DNA from: Undaria pinnatifida
Lineage: Eukaryota > Sar > Phaeophyceae > Laminariales > Alariaceae
NCBI GenBank assembly: GCA_012845835.1
Contig: JABAKD010000030.1
Location: 10,391,805-10,455,804 of the forward strand
Direction: 5' to 3'
Length of the DNA stretch: 64,000 bases
Positions 1 to 15,976 of this stretch are shown piece after piece. Made by a program: the position numbers and the translations under genes. Each line of letters opens with the position of its first letter. Within the stretch, counting starts at the first letter, position 1. A model generated the notes under the pieces. That model ran no database searches, was not told the origin of the DNA, and saw nothing but the letters and a program-made list of their open reading frames with translations.

Positions 1-134
1 GGGAGAAAATACGTAACCCGCGATCGACGTATTTTCCGTCCCCGGGAACGTTCCCTTTTTGTTTCATTTTGTCCAAATTGCGGTTCCCTTCTGCTTTCGG
101 CATGCATAGTACGTTTTCTGTGGTTGGTTTGCCG

Positions 135-231
135 TAGAGCCTTTCCTGCCCCACCCGCCACACCGGCGGTATGCGGCAGGTTCTAGAGCCTTTCTGCCCC
201 CCCCCCGCCACACCGGCGATACGCGGCAGGT
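135..231 (+). repeat. Tandem duplication of a 49-bp unit
   Basis: Two adjacent copies, 135-183 and 184-231, each running from tagagccttt through ccgccacaccggcg to cggcaggtt, with few differences besides the length of the C run. Confidence 0.85.
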
Positions 232-544
232 TTTTGATGGGTGGCTTTTGCCTTATTGTAGGGTCTGCGTCTCCTTCAACTGCTTTTCTTCGCGTGTTCC
301 TGGCTCCATAGCCAGACCGTTAGAGGTGTGGGAGTGGGTTTTAAGGAGCCGCATCTTTGACTCATGGTCTAGTTCGTAGAACCAGAATTTCCTCGAATAT
401 CCCATATTTCTGCGTATGCAGCTCATCAGGGTGGGCTAGTGTTAAGATACGGCCTCGAAAGGCCTGTAATTATCCGAATTGAGATCATTTGGATGGGTTT
501 CGTATTATTAAGTTGGCTTTTTATATTCGGGATAGTCAGGAAAT

Positions 545-570
545 AGATCGGAGGCACGTGCCTCCGATCT
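545..570. repeat. Perfect 26-bp palindrome centred on CACGTG
   Basis: agatcggaggcac followed directly by its exact reverse complement, with no spacer. It could extrude as a hairpin or bind a dimeric factor; CACGTG is the G-box/E-box core. Confidence 0.9.
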
Positions 571-2170
571 CAGAAGCCATCCGGGGCTCTGGTGGAATCG
601 AATAAATCTACGTCTCTGCGAAGACTAAGAAAGTGATACTCTCCGAGGACCTGCTCAATTGATAGACCTGCAGGGGACACTCTGTGTCCCCGCCGTATCT
701 AGACACTTACACTTTGTTAGTTCCTCGGCGCAAGACCGGGAGCTGGGATTTACTTTTTGCGACCGTCCCTTGTCTCCCGTGACGATGAAAATTTGCTCCA
801 TAGGTTCATAGACTACATGTGAATGACATACGGCATGCTACCCGGTGTTGCTTTCGAATTTCCATGGTGATATATGTGCGGCAGCTGTCACGGTACTCGT
901 ACGGAACGAGTTGTTCTCGAATGTATTTATTTCTGGTATGCCATTGGCACTATATATCCTATTATATGAATACCTGTTTTATTATGAATACCTGTTGCCA
1001 TGTTTGGTGTTTTCTTACACGGCGGCGATGGAGCCTTTTGAATCTCTCTGCGATTTTATTTTAGATCTGGGATCGAAAGGGTTAGAATAGTAATAGCAAC
1101 GACTTTGCCGTCCAGGGGAACTGGTAACGCTAGGCTGTGGCACACGCGCGTAACTGGCGTATATCACGTATTATTACTCAGACTGGAAACCACAGTACAT
1201 CTGAATCCTAACGGCAGAGGTTAGATTTTTGCAATCTGAAGTCTACTATATAGTCTACGGCTCACGAACAGAAAGAAAGCCCTGATCCGGTTGTAGGGCT
1301 ATTAACACGAGCGCACATGGAACGGACAAAGGGAACACGCGCGCGGTGCATAGACAGAGGGAACAGCGTACGAATGGGTTCCCCTTTTGTGTGACCAGCA
1401 ATTACCAACGCGACGGCGGGGGGGTCACTTTTTTTTGGGGGTGGAAGTGGGGGATGGGGTTGCAGTGGCTCGGGGTCACTCCTCACTCGTGCGAGTGACT
1501 TCCCTCTTCCTTTTGCGACCTTGATTGAGCTATCATCGTATTGTTCGAAGTTTGCGGTGTTCATCGGCAATAGAAGGGTAAGCTATCTATGCTGCGCCAA
1601 AAAACGATTCTTGAATTATTTTTCGTCTGTGAGGAGCAGAAGAGTCAGTCGTGCGAGTGGCGACAACACGGTAGTGAAATTACGGGTATGATAGAGTATA
1701 ATAGAGTATTATACGCTACAATACAGGTAGCCTTGGCCGCATGCGGTACGACTACCACCGGACATTTACTTTTTTAGGAAAACAACAAAGCATGGAGCCT
1801 GGTATCTACGACCCTGTCTTCCACAAAAAAAAAGCGAGAGTACAATCAAATTAGAAATAAATGCAGGCTGGGCTCACTGAAAAAGAAGCAATCCCGACGC
1901 GGTTGTCCTGTGAAGCTGATGCGGAACACACAAACAATGCCATCCTATCCCACGTAAGGAATCGAGGCTGGCCCGGCATACATACCCGTGTCTCACTAAT
2001 AAAAGAAAGGAAAAACAGCCTACAATAATGTGTATATGTACATCAATACGTAGACTATGTTTCTTGTCTTGTACCGCGCCAAACAAATCTACGCTGACCC
2101 AAGTCACTAACGGTTGACTTCAAAACTATAAGTAATGCCTCTCGCACGACTGACATTGTACGTGTGGCAG

Positions 2171-6013
<3,843 letters not shown>

Positions 6014-6189
6014 CACAGCGTGACGAAAAATTCCATTGGCGGTGTAAAAGCATCGCTAACAGGGCACCCACTCGCGTGCGTGGTCCTGGGCCGCGGAAAT
6101 ATTGGCTTTAAAAGTGTCCCCCACCGGCCGTTGCCTGTCGAATCGCCGAAAACCTCACGGCACTCTGCATGTGGTGCATGCGATGCCTG

Positions 6190-6296
6190 CCCCGGTCGGT
6201 GAAGACCCAACGTGGTCCGGCTCGACATTGTAGGGATGCGAAGTTATATGTTCTCGAGACTACGGCCATGCATGACATGAGCAACCCCTACAATGA
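6190..6296 (-). repeat. Dispersed repeat R, copy 1
   Basis: ggtcggtgaagacccaacgt, attgtagggatgcgaag, ctacggccatgcatgacatg. Same family as copies at 16468, 16990, 21016, 27236 and 41005. Confidence 0.65.
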
Positions 6297-6659
6297 CATT
6301 GGTTAACTTGGCGTCGGCGTCCTGTCTTAATGTTTTACCGTACTTCCTCGTGCGATGCCTCTTGCTTGGCTTGGTTAACTTGCCGCAGGCAAGAAGAGAG
6401 AGACCGGAAGCGGTAGCGCCCGCGCATCAGGTGCTCTCAGCTTTCAAAGGGCTGTATTGGACACCATGTTGGCCACGGGTGGGGGGCGGTCGATTGGACT
6501 ACGACCAGACCTCCCGAGACCAAGCGGGTGCGGCCAGGGGAGGTGAGTAGATCGCGCACGAGGTGTCCCCCATCTCATCGAGAGTGCACACCGCCATCGT
6601 CGCACTTTTGAATAGTTTTCTGCCACTTGACGGCCTAAGTTGTGGTGGTGCTGCTGGTG

Positions 6660-6722
6660 ATGTTGATGGGTAGTTGCTGTTGGTGGTGGTGGTGGTGGTG
6701 GTGGTGGTGGTGGTGATTACTG
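6660..6722 (+). repeat. GGT microsatellite
   Basis: (ggt)n interrupted once; purest at about 6681-6714. Confidence 0.9.
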
Positions 6723-7255
6723 TGGTGGTGCTTGCTGCGTAAGTTGATTTCTTTGTGACGGGGAATACAGATTCAAACGCCGGCAGAGCTATTGACAGAT
6801 CGCACAAGGTTGTCAGGAAAGACGCTATACGACGGCACTCGTCAATTCACAACTCTTGCCAGTCAAGCACTTCACCGCATTCCTAGTCCTAGCCCAAATT
6901 TAACCCTTGTGTAGTCTTGATAGTCCACTTTGTCTATTTCATTGGCCCCCGTCATTGCTGCGCTCGTATTCGATATAGAACCTCCTCGAACGTCAAAAAT
7001 TCTCCTTTGTCTACGCACCACGGCCACCAATTCACCCATTCGATGTAAAACCCCGTCGAATATGGTTGACTAGTCCTTAATGTTCCTTGTATGATACGCT
7101 GTGATACGTTAACTTTGTGTCTTGAAAGTGGCGGGGGCGTGGTAAAAGCGCGTTCAAAAACATCGTCAAGACGAAATAGATCAATTGAGACTTCATAACG
7201 CGATCCCACGCAGTGGAGGAGATATGGGAAGAGTCCCTCCATCACAATCACGCTA

Positions 7256-7514
7256 TTAGACTAAGAACCTCTGCGCGAATGCCGCACCAACAGGAGCGGT
7301 TTGCTCTCGACCGGCGACGGCAGCAGCCATGCGTTGGAGCTCGTACCGGAGAAAGGTGCCACGAAAAAGAATAGCGGTCACGTCTTGGAAGGGAAAGGCG
7401 GTAGCATCAGCAGTGCCATCGGTCAGGAAGGGGGCCATGCGGGCGGGCGGCGTTCTCGCGATAGCGCGGGGCCTCTTTCGCCTTGCGGGGGGAACACGAA
7501 AAGACGCTTCAGGT
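7256..7514 (-). CDS. Possible terminal exon, unknown protein
   Basis: After an acceptor (ctcaccagcag) at 7515 the minus strand stays open to a stop at 7256. It encodes a basic Pro-rich stretch followed by FPFQDVTAILFRGTFLRYEL and QRMAAAVAGREQTAPVGAAF. Codon third positions are mostly G or C, as in the firm genes. No upstream exon was found, and the complementary strand is also open. Treat as a lead. Confidence 0.25.
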
Positions 7515-8408
7515 CTGCTGGTGAGAGGAAGAAAATGGGGGCTGGGGGGGGGGGGGGGGGGCGGGGCTGCTTGAGTTTGCAATGCTGCTGCATATTCGTA
7601 CACACTCACACGTGCTGGATATGTCATACACAGAAACCGCTGAGATAAAAGTCGGCGTTGTCTACTAGGTCTGTGGTTTATGACAACACGCACGCGGCTG
7701 ACTGCCAGGTCAGTGGCCTTGGCGTATCTCTAACAACACACAAATACACACACGTCGACACTTTCTTTGGCCCACTTATGTCGCGAGAGATGAACCACCA
7801 AGAGCGCGTGCAGCAAATACAATAGTCACCGACGTGCAGCACTCCATTTCCTTTCTGCCCGCGGGACACGCGCCTGCACAACGCTGCACAGCGGCGGCCA
7901 GTGTACACCAGGTATGCATGTGATGGTTGCTAGTACTATAACGAAGACATCACCGCCAACCCGTCGCCGCCGGCTTTTGTGCCGTCAGTGAAGCAAATCC
8001 ACACCCTGTTAATGCGTACCGTACACAGATACCGCCGGCGTCCAGTCGAGCGTAAACCACAAACTGTTCGCACAACGTGCTGCACATGTGTTGAAAACAC
8101 TTTGTGTGCACCTACCGCCGGCCGGTGGTGCCTGTTAGTAGTAGTAACGGCCCCAAACCCATTGTATTTTCCTTCATTCTTCGTCCGCCCAAGCACCCCC
8201 CCCCCCCCCCGACTTCGCCCACGCCCACGCCCCCCCCCCTCGCTCACCCCCCCCACTTCTACTCGCCCCCTCCCCGCCTCCCTTCACCCCACTCCGCCCC
8301 ACCCCTACCCCCCACCCCCCCCACGCCCCCACTTGCATCGAGCAACCCCTCCCCCTATTGCGTACCGGTATATCAACTTCCGGATGATGGCTGGGTGAAG
8401 CCGCGCGC

Positions 8409-8687
8409 GTGGCTGCCGGAAACCTCATCGACCAGCAACAACACCAGAGGGAGACGCGCACAGCAGCAACATCATCACCCAGCGGCGGCGGCGGTGGTGG
8501 TGGTGGCGGCGGCGGCAAGTCGCCACAGCAAGGCAGCTCCTACTGCCAGAACCCGAGCGCGAGCTCCCCCGGCGGGGGTGGTAGTTCTCCAGGAAGAGGA
8601 AGCGGGTCGCGGACGTACTCATTACCAAGGCAGACCACGGGCACGGGGAGGAACCTGTCGCGCGTTGCCGCAGTCGGCTACAGATGA
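8409..8687 (+). CDS. Possible Gly/Ser/Gln-rich coding exon
   Basis: A 92-codon open frame (start MAAGNLIDQQQHQ) with a Gly run, SSYCQNPSASSPGGGGSS and SRTYSLPRQTTGTGRNLSRV before a stop. The composition matches disordered protein tails elsewhere in the window, but a second frame on the same strand is equally open and the upstream 200 bases are C-tract. Might be a 3' exon of an unseen plus-strand gene. Confidence 0.2.
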   Translation: MAAGNLIDQQQHQRETRTAATSSPSGGGGGGGGGGGKSPQQGSSYCQNPSASSPGGGGSSPGRGSGSRTYSLPRQTTGTGRNLSRVAAVGYR

Positions 8688-8992
8688 CAGATGACCCGAC
8701 GAGCGTCGATACTAAGGCTGTGTAGTCTAGGGCGGGTTAGCTCTTTGGAACTGAATCCGCATTAGTTTTGGGGGACGAAGTACTTCCAGAGTCAATTAGC
8801 GTTTTTTCTTCAATAATGGTGAAAGGTTTCCACCTCCGACAGATCGCATCCCTCTAGATCATCTATTTATTGATGATCTGTGTCTCTCAGGGAATACAGA
8901 TAGATCCCTATGGTAAATGCATGCTACGACAGGATAATATCATTTTTTGGCTACTTTTTTTTTTTCTGAATGACGAGGCTCCTCGACCCTCC

Positions 8993-9082
8993 TTAACCCC
9001 TTCAGAGCCCCCGAACCCCTCCCTGCACTAAATCCAAGTAATTTTGTCCCCAAAAATGGCTTTCCGGTTGTAAAGGGGTTAA
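8993..9082 (+). mobile_element. ~90-bp TTAA-flanked inverted-repeat element, copy 1
   Basis: Begins TTAACCCCTTCAGAGCCCC and ends ccggttgtaaaggggTTAA. The ends are inverted repeats (CCCCTT) and the TTAA borders are like those made by piggyBac-type transposases. Far too short to encode protein. Confidence 0.75.
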
Positions 9083-9689
9083 CCCTCCGTAACCCGTCGA
9101 AACATCGTCATTCTTGTCTTTGCAATATAGTTCGTGTTTTGCATGCCTAGGCCACGGGTTTGTTCACCGGGCACTTTCGGTTCAGTCCAATCAAGGACGT
9201 GGGCTACGATAGCGAGGTGCACCACGTTTCTTCTGAGGTTCCTCACCTTAGGAGGGAGGAGGTTAAGACACGTCCTTCTTAAACCCCAAAAAACCGATTT
9301 GGACGAAAAACAAAACTGCTGGCTGACCGGATGAAGAAAAAAAAAAAACGATGGCCTAGTAGGCATGGAAACGAGAATCAGCATGCACAAAAAAAAAATG
9401 GCCTGTTTTGGGACGATTTTTTGGTTAAGGAGCGCCGCCGTTTTCAGAAACCGTTCCAGACGAAAAATGCTACAGTACCTCTTTCGTAGCACGCGTCCAA
9501 AATCTGTTTTTTGGGGTGGGGAATAGAGCTCCTCAAGCCAAAAGCCTCTTGCGGGGCAAAAACAACCGGTGCGCCTTGTTACCGCACAATGTGTCGGCAA
9601 TGCTGCTGCTGTGCTACTGCTCTAGTAGGTAGGGTAGGGATAAATTTTGGGGGGCAGTAGCATTGGCAGTGGCTCGGGTTTTCTCGTGC

Positions 9690-9976
9690 GACTGATTCTT
9701 ACTACGATAGCCCCCCCCCAAACCAGCGATTTTCTCTAACGGACGTGTTAGGGCTGCTCGACACAAGGAAGGATACAATCGGAAACAAAAGTATCCGTAT
9801 GGACGAAGTATATTTTCTCGCGTGCAACGGTCCTTCGATCGATCACGTCGGGGCGTCGAGGGACACCGTTTTCTCAGGGAGACACGACCGGGAGCTGGTT
9901 TTTGAAACCGACGATTTTCATTAAAGAAAAGTTGGGGGGGGGGGGGGGCTACGGGTATACCGTAGGACGAGTCTCC
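9690..9976 (-). mobile_element. Family A inverted-repeat transposon, copy 2
   Basis: Reverse-orientation copy, about 287 bp: begins gactgattcttactacgata and ends near gtaggacgagtctcc. Flanked by GTGC at 9686-9689 and 9977-9980 (or GTGCG if the first element base is counted), consistent with a 4- to 5-bp target duplication. Confidence 0.8.
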
Positions 9977-10838
9977 GTGCGAATTTTTTCACTTCCCCCT
10001 ATGTTCCGTTGCCGTCTTAAGCCGCCTCTCTTCGTGATGTTTCGTTTTCGTTTGGCGATACGAATTTTCTAGCGAATGGAATGGGGATAGCCACGCTGCG
10101 ACCAAACAAATCCCGTTCGAACACGTTTTGTCGGGGTGAGGTGCACAGAGTCACTCGTGCGATTGGCGCAAACCCGGCAGCGGAAATGGGGGCACCCCCC
10201 CCCGTCCCCTTACCGCGGCCATGGTCCCTGGGTCGATATGATCTGTATGGCCTGTACATCATGTCGCTGGGTGGGAGCCAGATGATCTGTTCCTGGGTTG
10301 GATCTGCACTACACAGATCCTGCGCAACAGGCCATTATGACGACAGGTACAGGGTCTTGATGACGATCTACGTGGTCTGGTGTAGATCGTGACGCGGCCT
10401 ACGATAGGGATAGGAGAGCACTTTCTTTTGTCGTTCAAAAGCTTTTCCGAATCACGGGGCCTCCTTAAGCCCAAATCCTCTCGGAAGGAGCGTTCTCTTT
10501 TTTTTTTCGCCATGTGCATACTTTTTACATACCTGCCGAGGCCATATGGGTTTGGTCATCGGATCGCGCTTCCCGTGTTTACCCCCCCCCAAGATGAGCT
10601 TAGAATCCTCATCCTGCGCCGCTAAGCTCGCACCTTACGCCAAGCTGGTCCTGCATCATCTCGCAACCGTTTGATCCGATCGATATTCCGACCTTGTCCC
10701 CGGATACTGTCGATGAAAGTTGCGAGCACACGATCGTTCGCGCCCTTCCCTAAAAGCCATAACTGGCACGCATTTATTCGAGATCTTGCGAGGAGTCTCA
10801 GCAGAAGCATCAAGCATATCTGTACACCAGGAACGTGT

Positions 10839-11311
10839 TAAGGTATTAGTGGGGTATTAGTCTGTGTGACCACACTTGCAAAAGGTTAACCGATAGCTTG
10901 CCCAACTAAAGCCTTATAACACTCTCCCTCCCCTGAAACGGCGGGAAAGCAGGTCGGCCGGATATACGGGCGGACCTGTCAATATCCAAGCCGTTTCATT
11001 TCCTGGGGATACCGGGGAGAGTATTTTTCAAGCTCGATGGGGCGGCGGTGGATTGAAAGTCAACTGGCCACGGTCGCGCCTCGATAGTTCTCCATTTTTT
11101 TTCTGGGTTACGGGGTTTGGAGTTTTTGCCTTTGGGTTGTTCGAGGTATTTCGAGCGTGTTTTTTTGCTGGGGTGTGGGGCGATTCTAACCATGTTTTTT
11201 CTTAGTCCTGCCGACGGCGCCATTTTGTGAAGGTATTAATGGCGTGTTAGTCCGTTTGACCACTTGCACAAAGGTTAACCGATAGCTTGCTACCCAAACT
11301 AAGCCTTGTAA
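10839..11311 (+). repeat. Direct repeats of ~83 bp around a ~310-bp spacer
   Basis: 10839-10921 and 11229-11311 both carry aaggtattagt/aatgg, gtgtgaccac-type sequence, cttgca, aaaggttaaccgatagcttg and actaagccttgtaac. The spacer contains gaaacggcgggaaag and no open frame of note. Confidence 0.7.
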
Positions 11312-11593
11312 CAAACGTGTGCAAGCCCTCGGCTCGTCGGAGAATGATAGCGCCACTGGGCTCTCGCAAAAATCGTTGGCTCCTAGCTGGGAGGTCACTT
11401 TATTGCGCTTGACGAGACAGTCGAACTCAACCAGTGCGGAACACGAACAATAGCTGGAGAGTAAAAAAACGAAAAAAGGGGAGGGGGGAAAAAGCTTGCG
11501 GCTAATAACGAACATGGAAGTCGGTGGATGGAGCGGCAGGCGTCCGATCATCCGGGACCACGCCAAGCCTTTGCGGCGTCACGTATTACCTCA

Positions 11594-12480
11594 GGAACGA
11601 CGCGTGCTACGATAGGGGGGGGGGGGTGCACCGCTTTTTTTTTCTACTACTACCCCTCAATTTGGGAGCTTAGACCTCTTCCCCCCCAAAAAATGATTTA
11701 TATGAGAAAATAAAACCGCTGCCGGGAGTCGTTCAACGTTAAATAGCCCCCCCAACTTTTCTTTACCGAAATCGCCGGTTTCAAAGCCAGCTCCCGGTCG
11801 TATCTCTCCTGAGATGCGGTGTTCCTCGACACCCCAACGTCGTCGATCGATAGACCTTTGCGCACAAGAAAATGTACGGATGCTTCTCTTTTCAATGGTG
11901 TATCCTTCCTTGTGTCGAGCAGCCATGAAACGTTCGTGAAAGAAAATCGCTGGTTTAGGGGGGGGGCTATCGTAGAATCAGTCCCGGATGAAAAAATCCT
12001 ATGGACTAGGTATACTAACGAGCATCAGACGCGTGTTACGATAGGGGGAGTGCACTGTTTCTTTTTTGTCTGAGGGTTCTTCAGTTTGGGACCTCTCCCA
12101 GAAAAAAAACTGATTTCCATGAGAAAATAAAACCGCTGCCGGATTCAAAAATCCTATGGATTAGGTATACAACGAGCACCAGACGCGTGCTACGATAGGG
12201 GGGGTGCACCGCTTTTTTTTCTAATAATACTACCCCTCAATATGGAAGCTTAAAACCTCTCCCAGAAAACCAATTTTGGAGAAAATAAAACCGCTGCCGG
12301 ATGAAAAAATCCTATGGATTAGGTATACTAACGAGCATCAGACGCGTGCTACGACAGGGGGGTGCATCGCTGTTTCTTTGTCTGAGGTTCCTCAATTTGA
12401 GAGCTTAAAGACATCTCCCAGGAAAAAAAAAACTGATTTCTATGAGAAAACAAAAAAAAACGCTACCGGATGAAAAAATC
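11594..12480 (+). repeat. Tandem array of a ~160-bp unit, about 4 to 5 copies
   Basis: Each unit runs gatgaaaaaatcctatgg, ggtatactaacgagcatc, agacgcgtgctacgatag, a G run, gtgcaccgcttttt, cctcaat, ctctcccag, gagaaaataaaaccgctgcc. Copies start near 11984, 12142 and 12299; the first is split by the transposon at 11726-11983 and the last decays past 12470. Confidence 0.88.
11726..11983 (+). mobile_element. Family A inverted-repeat transposon, copy 3, inside a tandem array
   Basis: 258 bp inserted between two copies of a ~160-bp tandem unit. Intact unit junctions read gctgccggatgaaaa; here the same string is split as gctgCCGG-element-CCGGatgaaaa, which fixes both ends and a 4-bp CCGG target duplication. 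No coding capacity; superfamily not determined. Confidence 0.88.
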
Positions 12481-13062
12481 CTATGCATTAGGCGTTCAAC
12501 AAGAATCAAAAGCGAAGAAATGGCCAAATTTCCGACGACAGTATTAGGTAGGTTAAGGAGCCCCGTGATTCACAGAAACAATCTCGCACGAAAAAGAAAA
12601 GTGTTACCTCTGTCGCAGCATGCTGCGTCCCATCATCAAAAAAAAAACTGAACGATTTTTCCGACGACAGTATCAGTAGGTCAAGGGGCCCCGTCATCAA
12701 GAAAACATTTCATATGACAAAAAAAAATCTGCTACTCGTACCTCTCTCTGTCGTAGCACGCGTCGAACACGGCTTTTGAGTCCAGGAGGGACTGGCGCAG
12801 ACTCGTAGAAAGGGACATGCTGGTATTGTGACCGGACTTCGGTCGTAAAGAGGGGGGTCAATTTTTGAGGAGTTCTTGCTTGGGCAGTGGCGCGGTGTCA
12901 ATTGTGCGACTGCCCCCCCCCCCCCCCGCCCCCCGTGTTCCTGTGTGGTCTTCAAGAGCTTACGTGTGCGATTTCAATAAACTCGCTATTACTGGTAATA
13001 GATATGAGCCCCCAATTGAATGGTCAAGCATAGCACTCTGATGGCGCCAAAAAAAAGTAAAT

Positions 13063-13064
13063 CA

Positions 13065-13096
<32 letters not shown>

Positions 13097-13115
13097 TTCT
13101 TCTTCTTCTTCTCTT
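13063..13115 (+). repeat. TTC/CTT microsatellite
   Basis: About 17 triplets of cttctt type with few interruptions. Confidence 0.9.
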
Positions 13116-13700
13116 GGCCATCTGGCCATGAGACGCATGCTAACATAAGAGGGTACGCGTGTAGCAGTTTTCGAGTCTGGAATGTTTTCTGAATGGTGCC
13201 CAGGGGGCTTTCCTTAACCCCAAATCGTCGGAAATACAGTTTTTTTTTTTTGCGCATGATTTTTTCTCGTCGTGTACCTGTACGAGGCCATCTGGGATTT
13301 TTTTTCATCCGGTAGTGTCATACTTCGAAGGTACGTAGCAGAGGATTTATTTTTCTTTACAGATCATTTTTTTTTTTTTTTTTGGGGGGGGGGTGGGGGG
13401 GAGACCTCCCAAAATTGGGGAACCTCAGAAAAAAAATGTGGTACGCGTCTCTATCGTGGCACGCGTCACGACTTCTTACAGAGTCACTCATGCCACTGGG
13501 GCTCAAACCTGGTGGTGAAGGTGGGTGTATCAACACGCCCCCTGCCGTAGCCGCGGCCATGTCCGCTCCGAGAGGGCGTTTTTTTTTCTCCTTCTATTGC
13601 CGGCGCCGTGTCGCTATCTTGGAGCAAACCAGACCAACGCGCGAGGGAATCAGCCAGACCCTGCGCACGGTCCCAACTATGCCGTGAGATGGGGCTCTTC

Positions 13701-15976
13701 TTAGGAAACCTGTTGTGTACGCGCATCTCGATCGAATTTGAAACGGTGAACGGGAGTTAGATGGCATGCGCTACAACAGGGGCACACATCCGAGGCGTTT
13801 TTTTTTTTTTTTTTTTTTTTGAAGGTCAAAACGCAGGCCAGGAGCTGAGAGTAGAACCCGAGGATAATCGTGTGTGGGGGGGCTATTCGAGGTATGGGGG
13901 CGCGGGCGCGATGCGGGTCGGCGAAAGAAGGGGCACTTCGGGAGGGCTCGTAGCGGAGAGTGGTCTCTCAAAAAGGTGATTCAAATGCAGCATAGGGAAT
14001 CTCTTGATAAACCCTTTTCAAAAGGCGCTACAAAATCGTGTTGAAAACATTATTTAAAAGGTGATTAAAATGCGGTGAGCTTGAGAAAAAAAAACGCTCT
14101 CTTGAGCTTTTTTATTGCCAAGAGGGAGAACCGAGGAGTAGGACTCCATTTCCGTTGAACACACGCCGACCATCGCGTTGTGCGTATGCATGGGGCACTG
14201 ACTGCAGCGATACGCACAGCTGAACGAAATCACAGCAAAATCAGAAAAAACAAAAAGAACGCCTCCGTTCATTCAGCATGTTTGTTTATATTGAAAATGC
14301 AAAAAACAAAAGACAGCGGGGCGATAATTAATCAGCAATTAAAGAAGACGACCCCAACGATAAATACGCCCACATCCCTATACAAACACTACTTTCAACT
14401 ACTTACTGCTCGTTCAATCCGAGGCTCCTCTGCTATCTCCTGGCCATCAACCACACGAGAAAAAAGGTAGACTAAGCTTTCGCCGAGGCCGGCCCAACGA
14501 CGCGGCAAATCAACAACCGCAACACAAGTGGTCCTGCCCTGCTGCTATGCTATGGCCAGTAACTCTCCCTCCCCCCGCCCATCTGTATAAGGAGTAGGCT
14601 CCGATTACATCTAGTCTCTACTCCATCTTCGTCGTCACCGCCACAGTCGCCGTCCTCCCCAAATCCCTACCTACACACCGCCTTCCCCCACAGTCGTTCC
14701 TGTGCACTCAAAATACGACGGGGGCATGGCGTGGGTGGCAATGACAGTGCCACTCCCAGCACTTTCGCTGTACAAGGCCGCATTCATTCAAGCAGAAGGG
14801 AGCAAACATGAAAACCTGTGCTCGTACTGCACTCACACTGCACTCGTACACGTACTACACACTTACATTTTTAGTATCCCCGTACAATATTCTACACAAC
14901 TCCAATAACTCCTGCTGTCGTCCTCCATATTTTGCCCAGTACAGCTCGCACAAGCCGGGAGGGGGGGAGGGGGGCGGAAGGCTACAGGGGGGCACTCTCT
15001 ACCACCAACCGTTTTGCCCAAAGGCCGTCGCAGTACCAGTACAAATAGAGTACTCGTAGGACGATAATGCCGGCATCAAGTACACTGCCCGCGCCTCCAG
15101 CATACATCGCCACCATCAGCACCCCAGTACCTCGGAGTACGGCATGCTCAAACTTACAGGGTACGCCCCCCCGTACCTTAGAGCGCGCTCGTATAATACC
15201 CACGATTACGGGGTACACTTCAACCAAGTACCTCACAGTACATTATGCCCGGAGTAGTGACTTGTGCTGCTGCCCCTTTTCCCCTTTACAACTTGACTCA
15301 CAAGTTTCAAAGAAAGGCTGATTTTCCCCTTTACAACTTGACTCACATGTTCCGAGCAAGAGTGTCTGGAACTAGTGTTAATTGACCTTGGCAGCCGTAA
15401 AAGGGTTCAGCTGGCGGCATTGCATCACATCCTGCATCACACCAGGACCATCATCCCGGGAGGCAGGCATCACCACCACCACCACCACCACCACCACCAC
15501 CGCTACCACCGCCACAAAGTACTCGACCAGTGGAAACACACACACAAAAAAAAAAAAAAACCAGAAACCAACACTCCACAGCACAGCCGAGTTGACTTCC
15601 TCGTCGAACTCCCCGCTCCATGAAAAAAAACTCTCACACAAAAAAAAACCTCCGCTCCCCCCGCTTCCGGGTCGGCCAAGCCCCGCCCAGCACGGCACAG
15701 CTCATGAAAAAACAAAACCAAAATATTATTCTGTGTACATGGCGACAAGCGGGGTCGGCCGACAAACTCAAAATTCACACCCGTACCCCGACCCCGCCCC
15801 CCGCCCCGGCGCCGCCAAATGGTGAGCTTCCTTCCTTAAGGATGCCATGTGTCCATTCTTTCCTTCAGCTTTTTCCGGCGGCCTTCGTTCCCTTCTTTCC
15901 CTTCTGCACGGTGCGCCAACGCAACACGCCCCCCGTCCCTCCCTTTCCCCACCCTACCCCCCCGCCTTCACCATCA
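13701..15976. other. Gene-free spacer
   Basis: Poly-T, an ACC microsatellite near 15470-15510 and a short duplicated segment (cccctttacaacttgactca at about 15279 and 15327). No convincing coding frame on either strand. Confidence 0.5.

Larger units (their letters stand above)
1..2170. other. Sequence upstream of first kinase exon found, no gene recognised
   Basis: Contains a duplicated 49-bp unit, a perfect 26-bp palindrome and repeat-like fragments shared with the 9-13 kb region (the G-tract plus cagtggctcgg motif near 1410-1500). It may be an intron of the kinase, but no glycine-loop exon is visible. Confidence 0.5.
8688..13700. other. Repeat-dense spacer with no gene
   Basis: Holds a TTAA element, two family A transposons, the 160-bp array and scattered fragments of the same units in both orientations (for example cgtagcacgcgtc near 9485 and 12753). 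Poly-T/A and poly-C/G tracts are frequent. No protein-like frame was accepted. Confidence 0.7.

Noticed and set aside
9079-9600. 173-codon minus-strand frame
   Set aside because: Lies wholly in repeat units that recur in other frames nearby; no domain.
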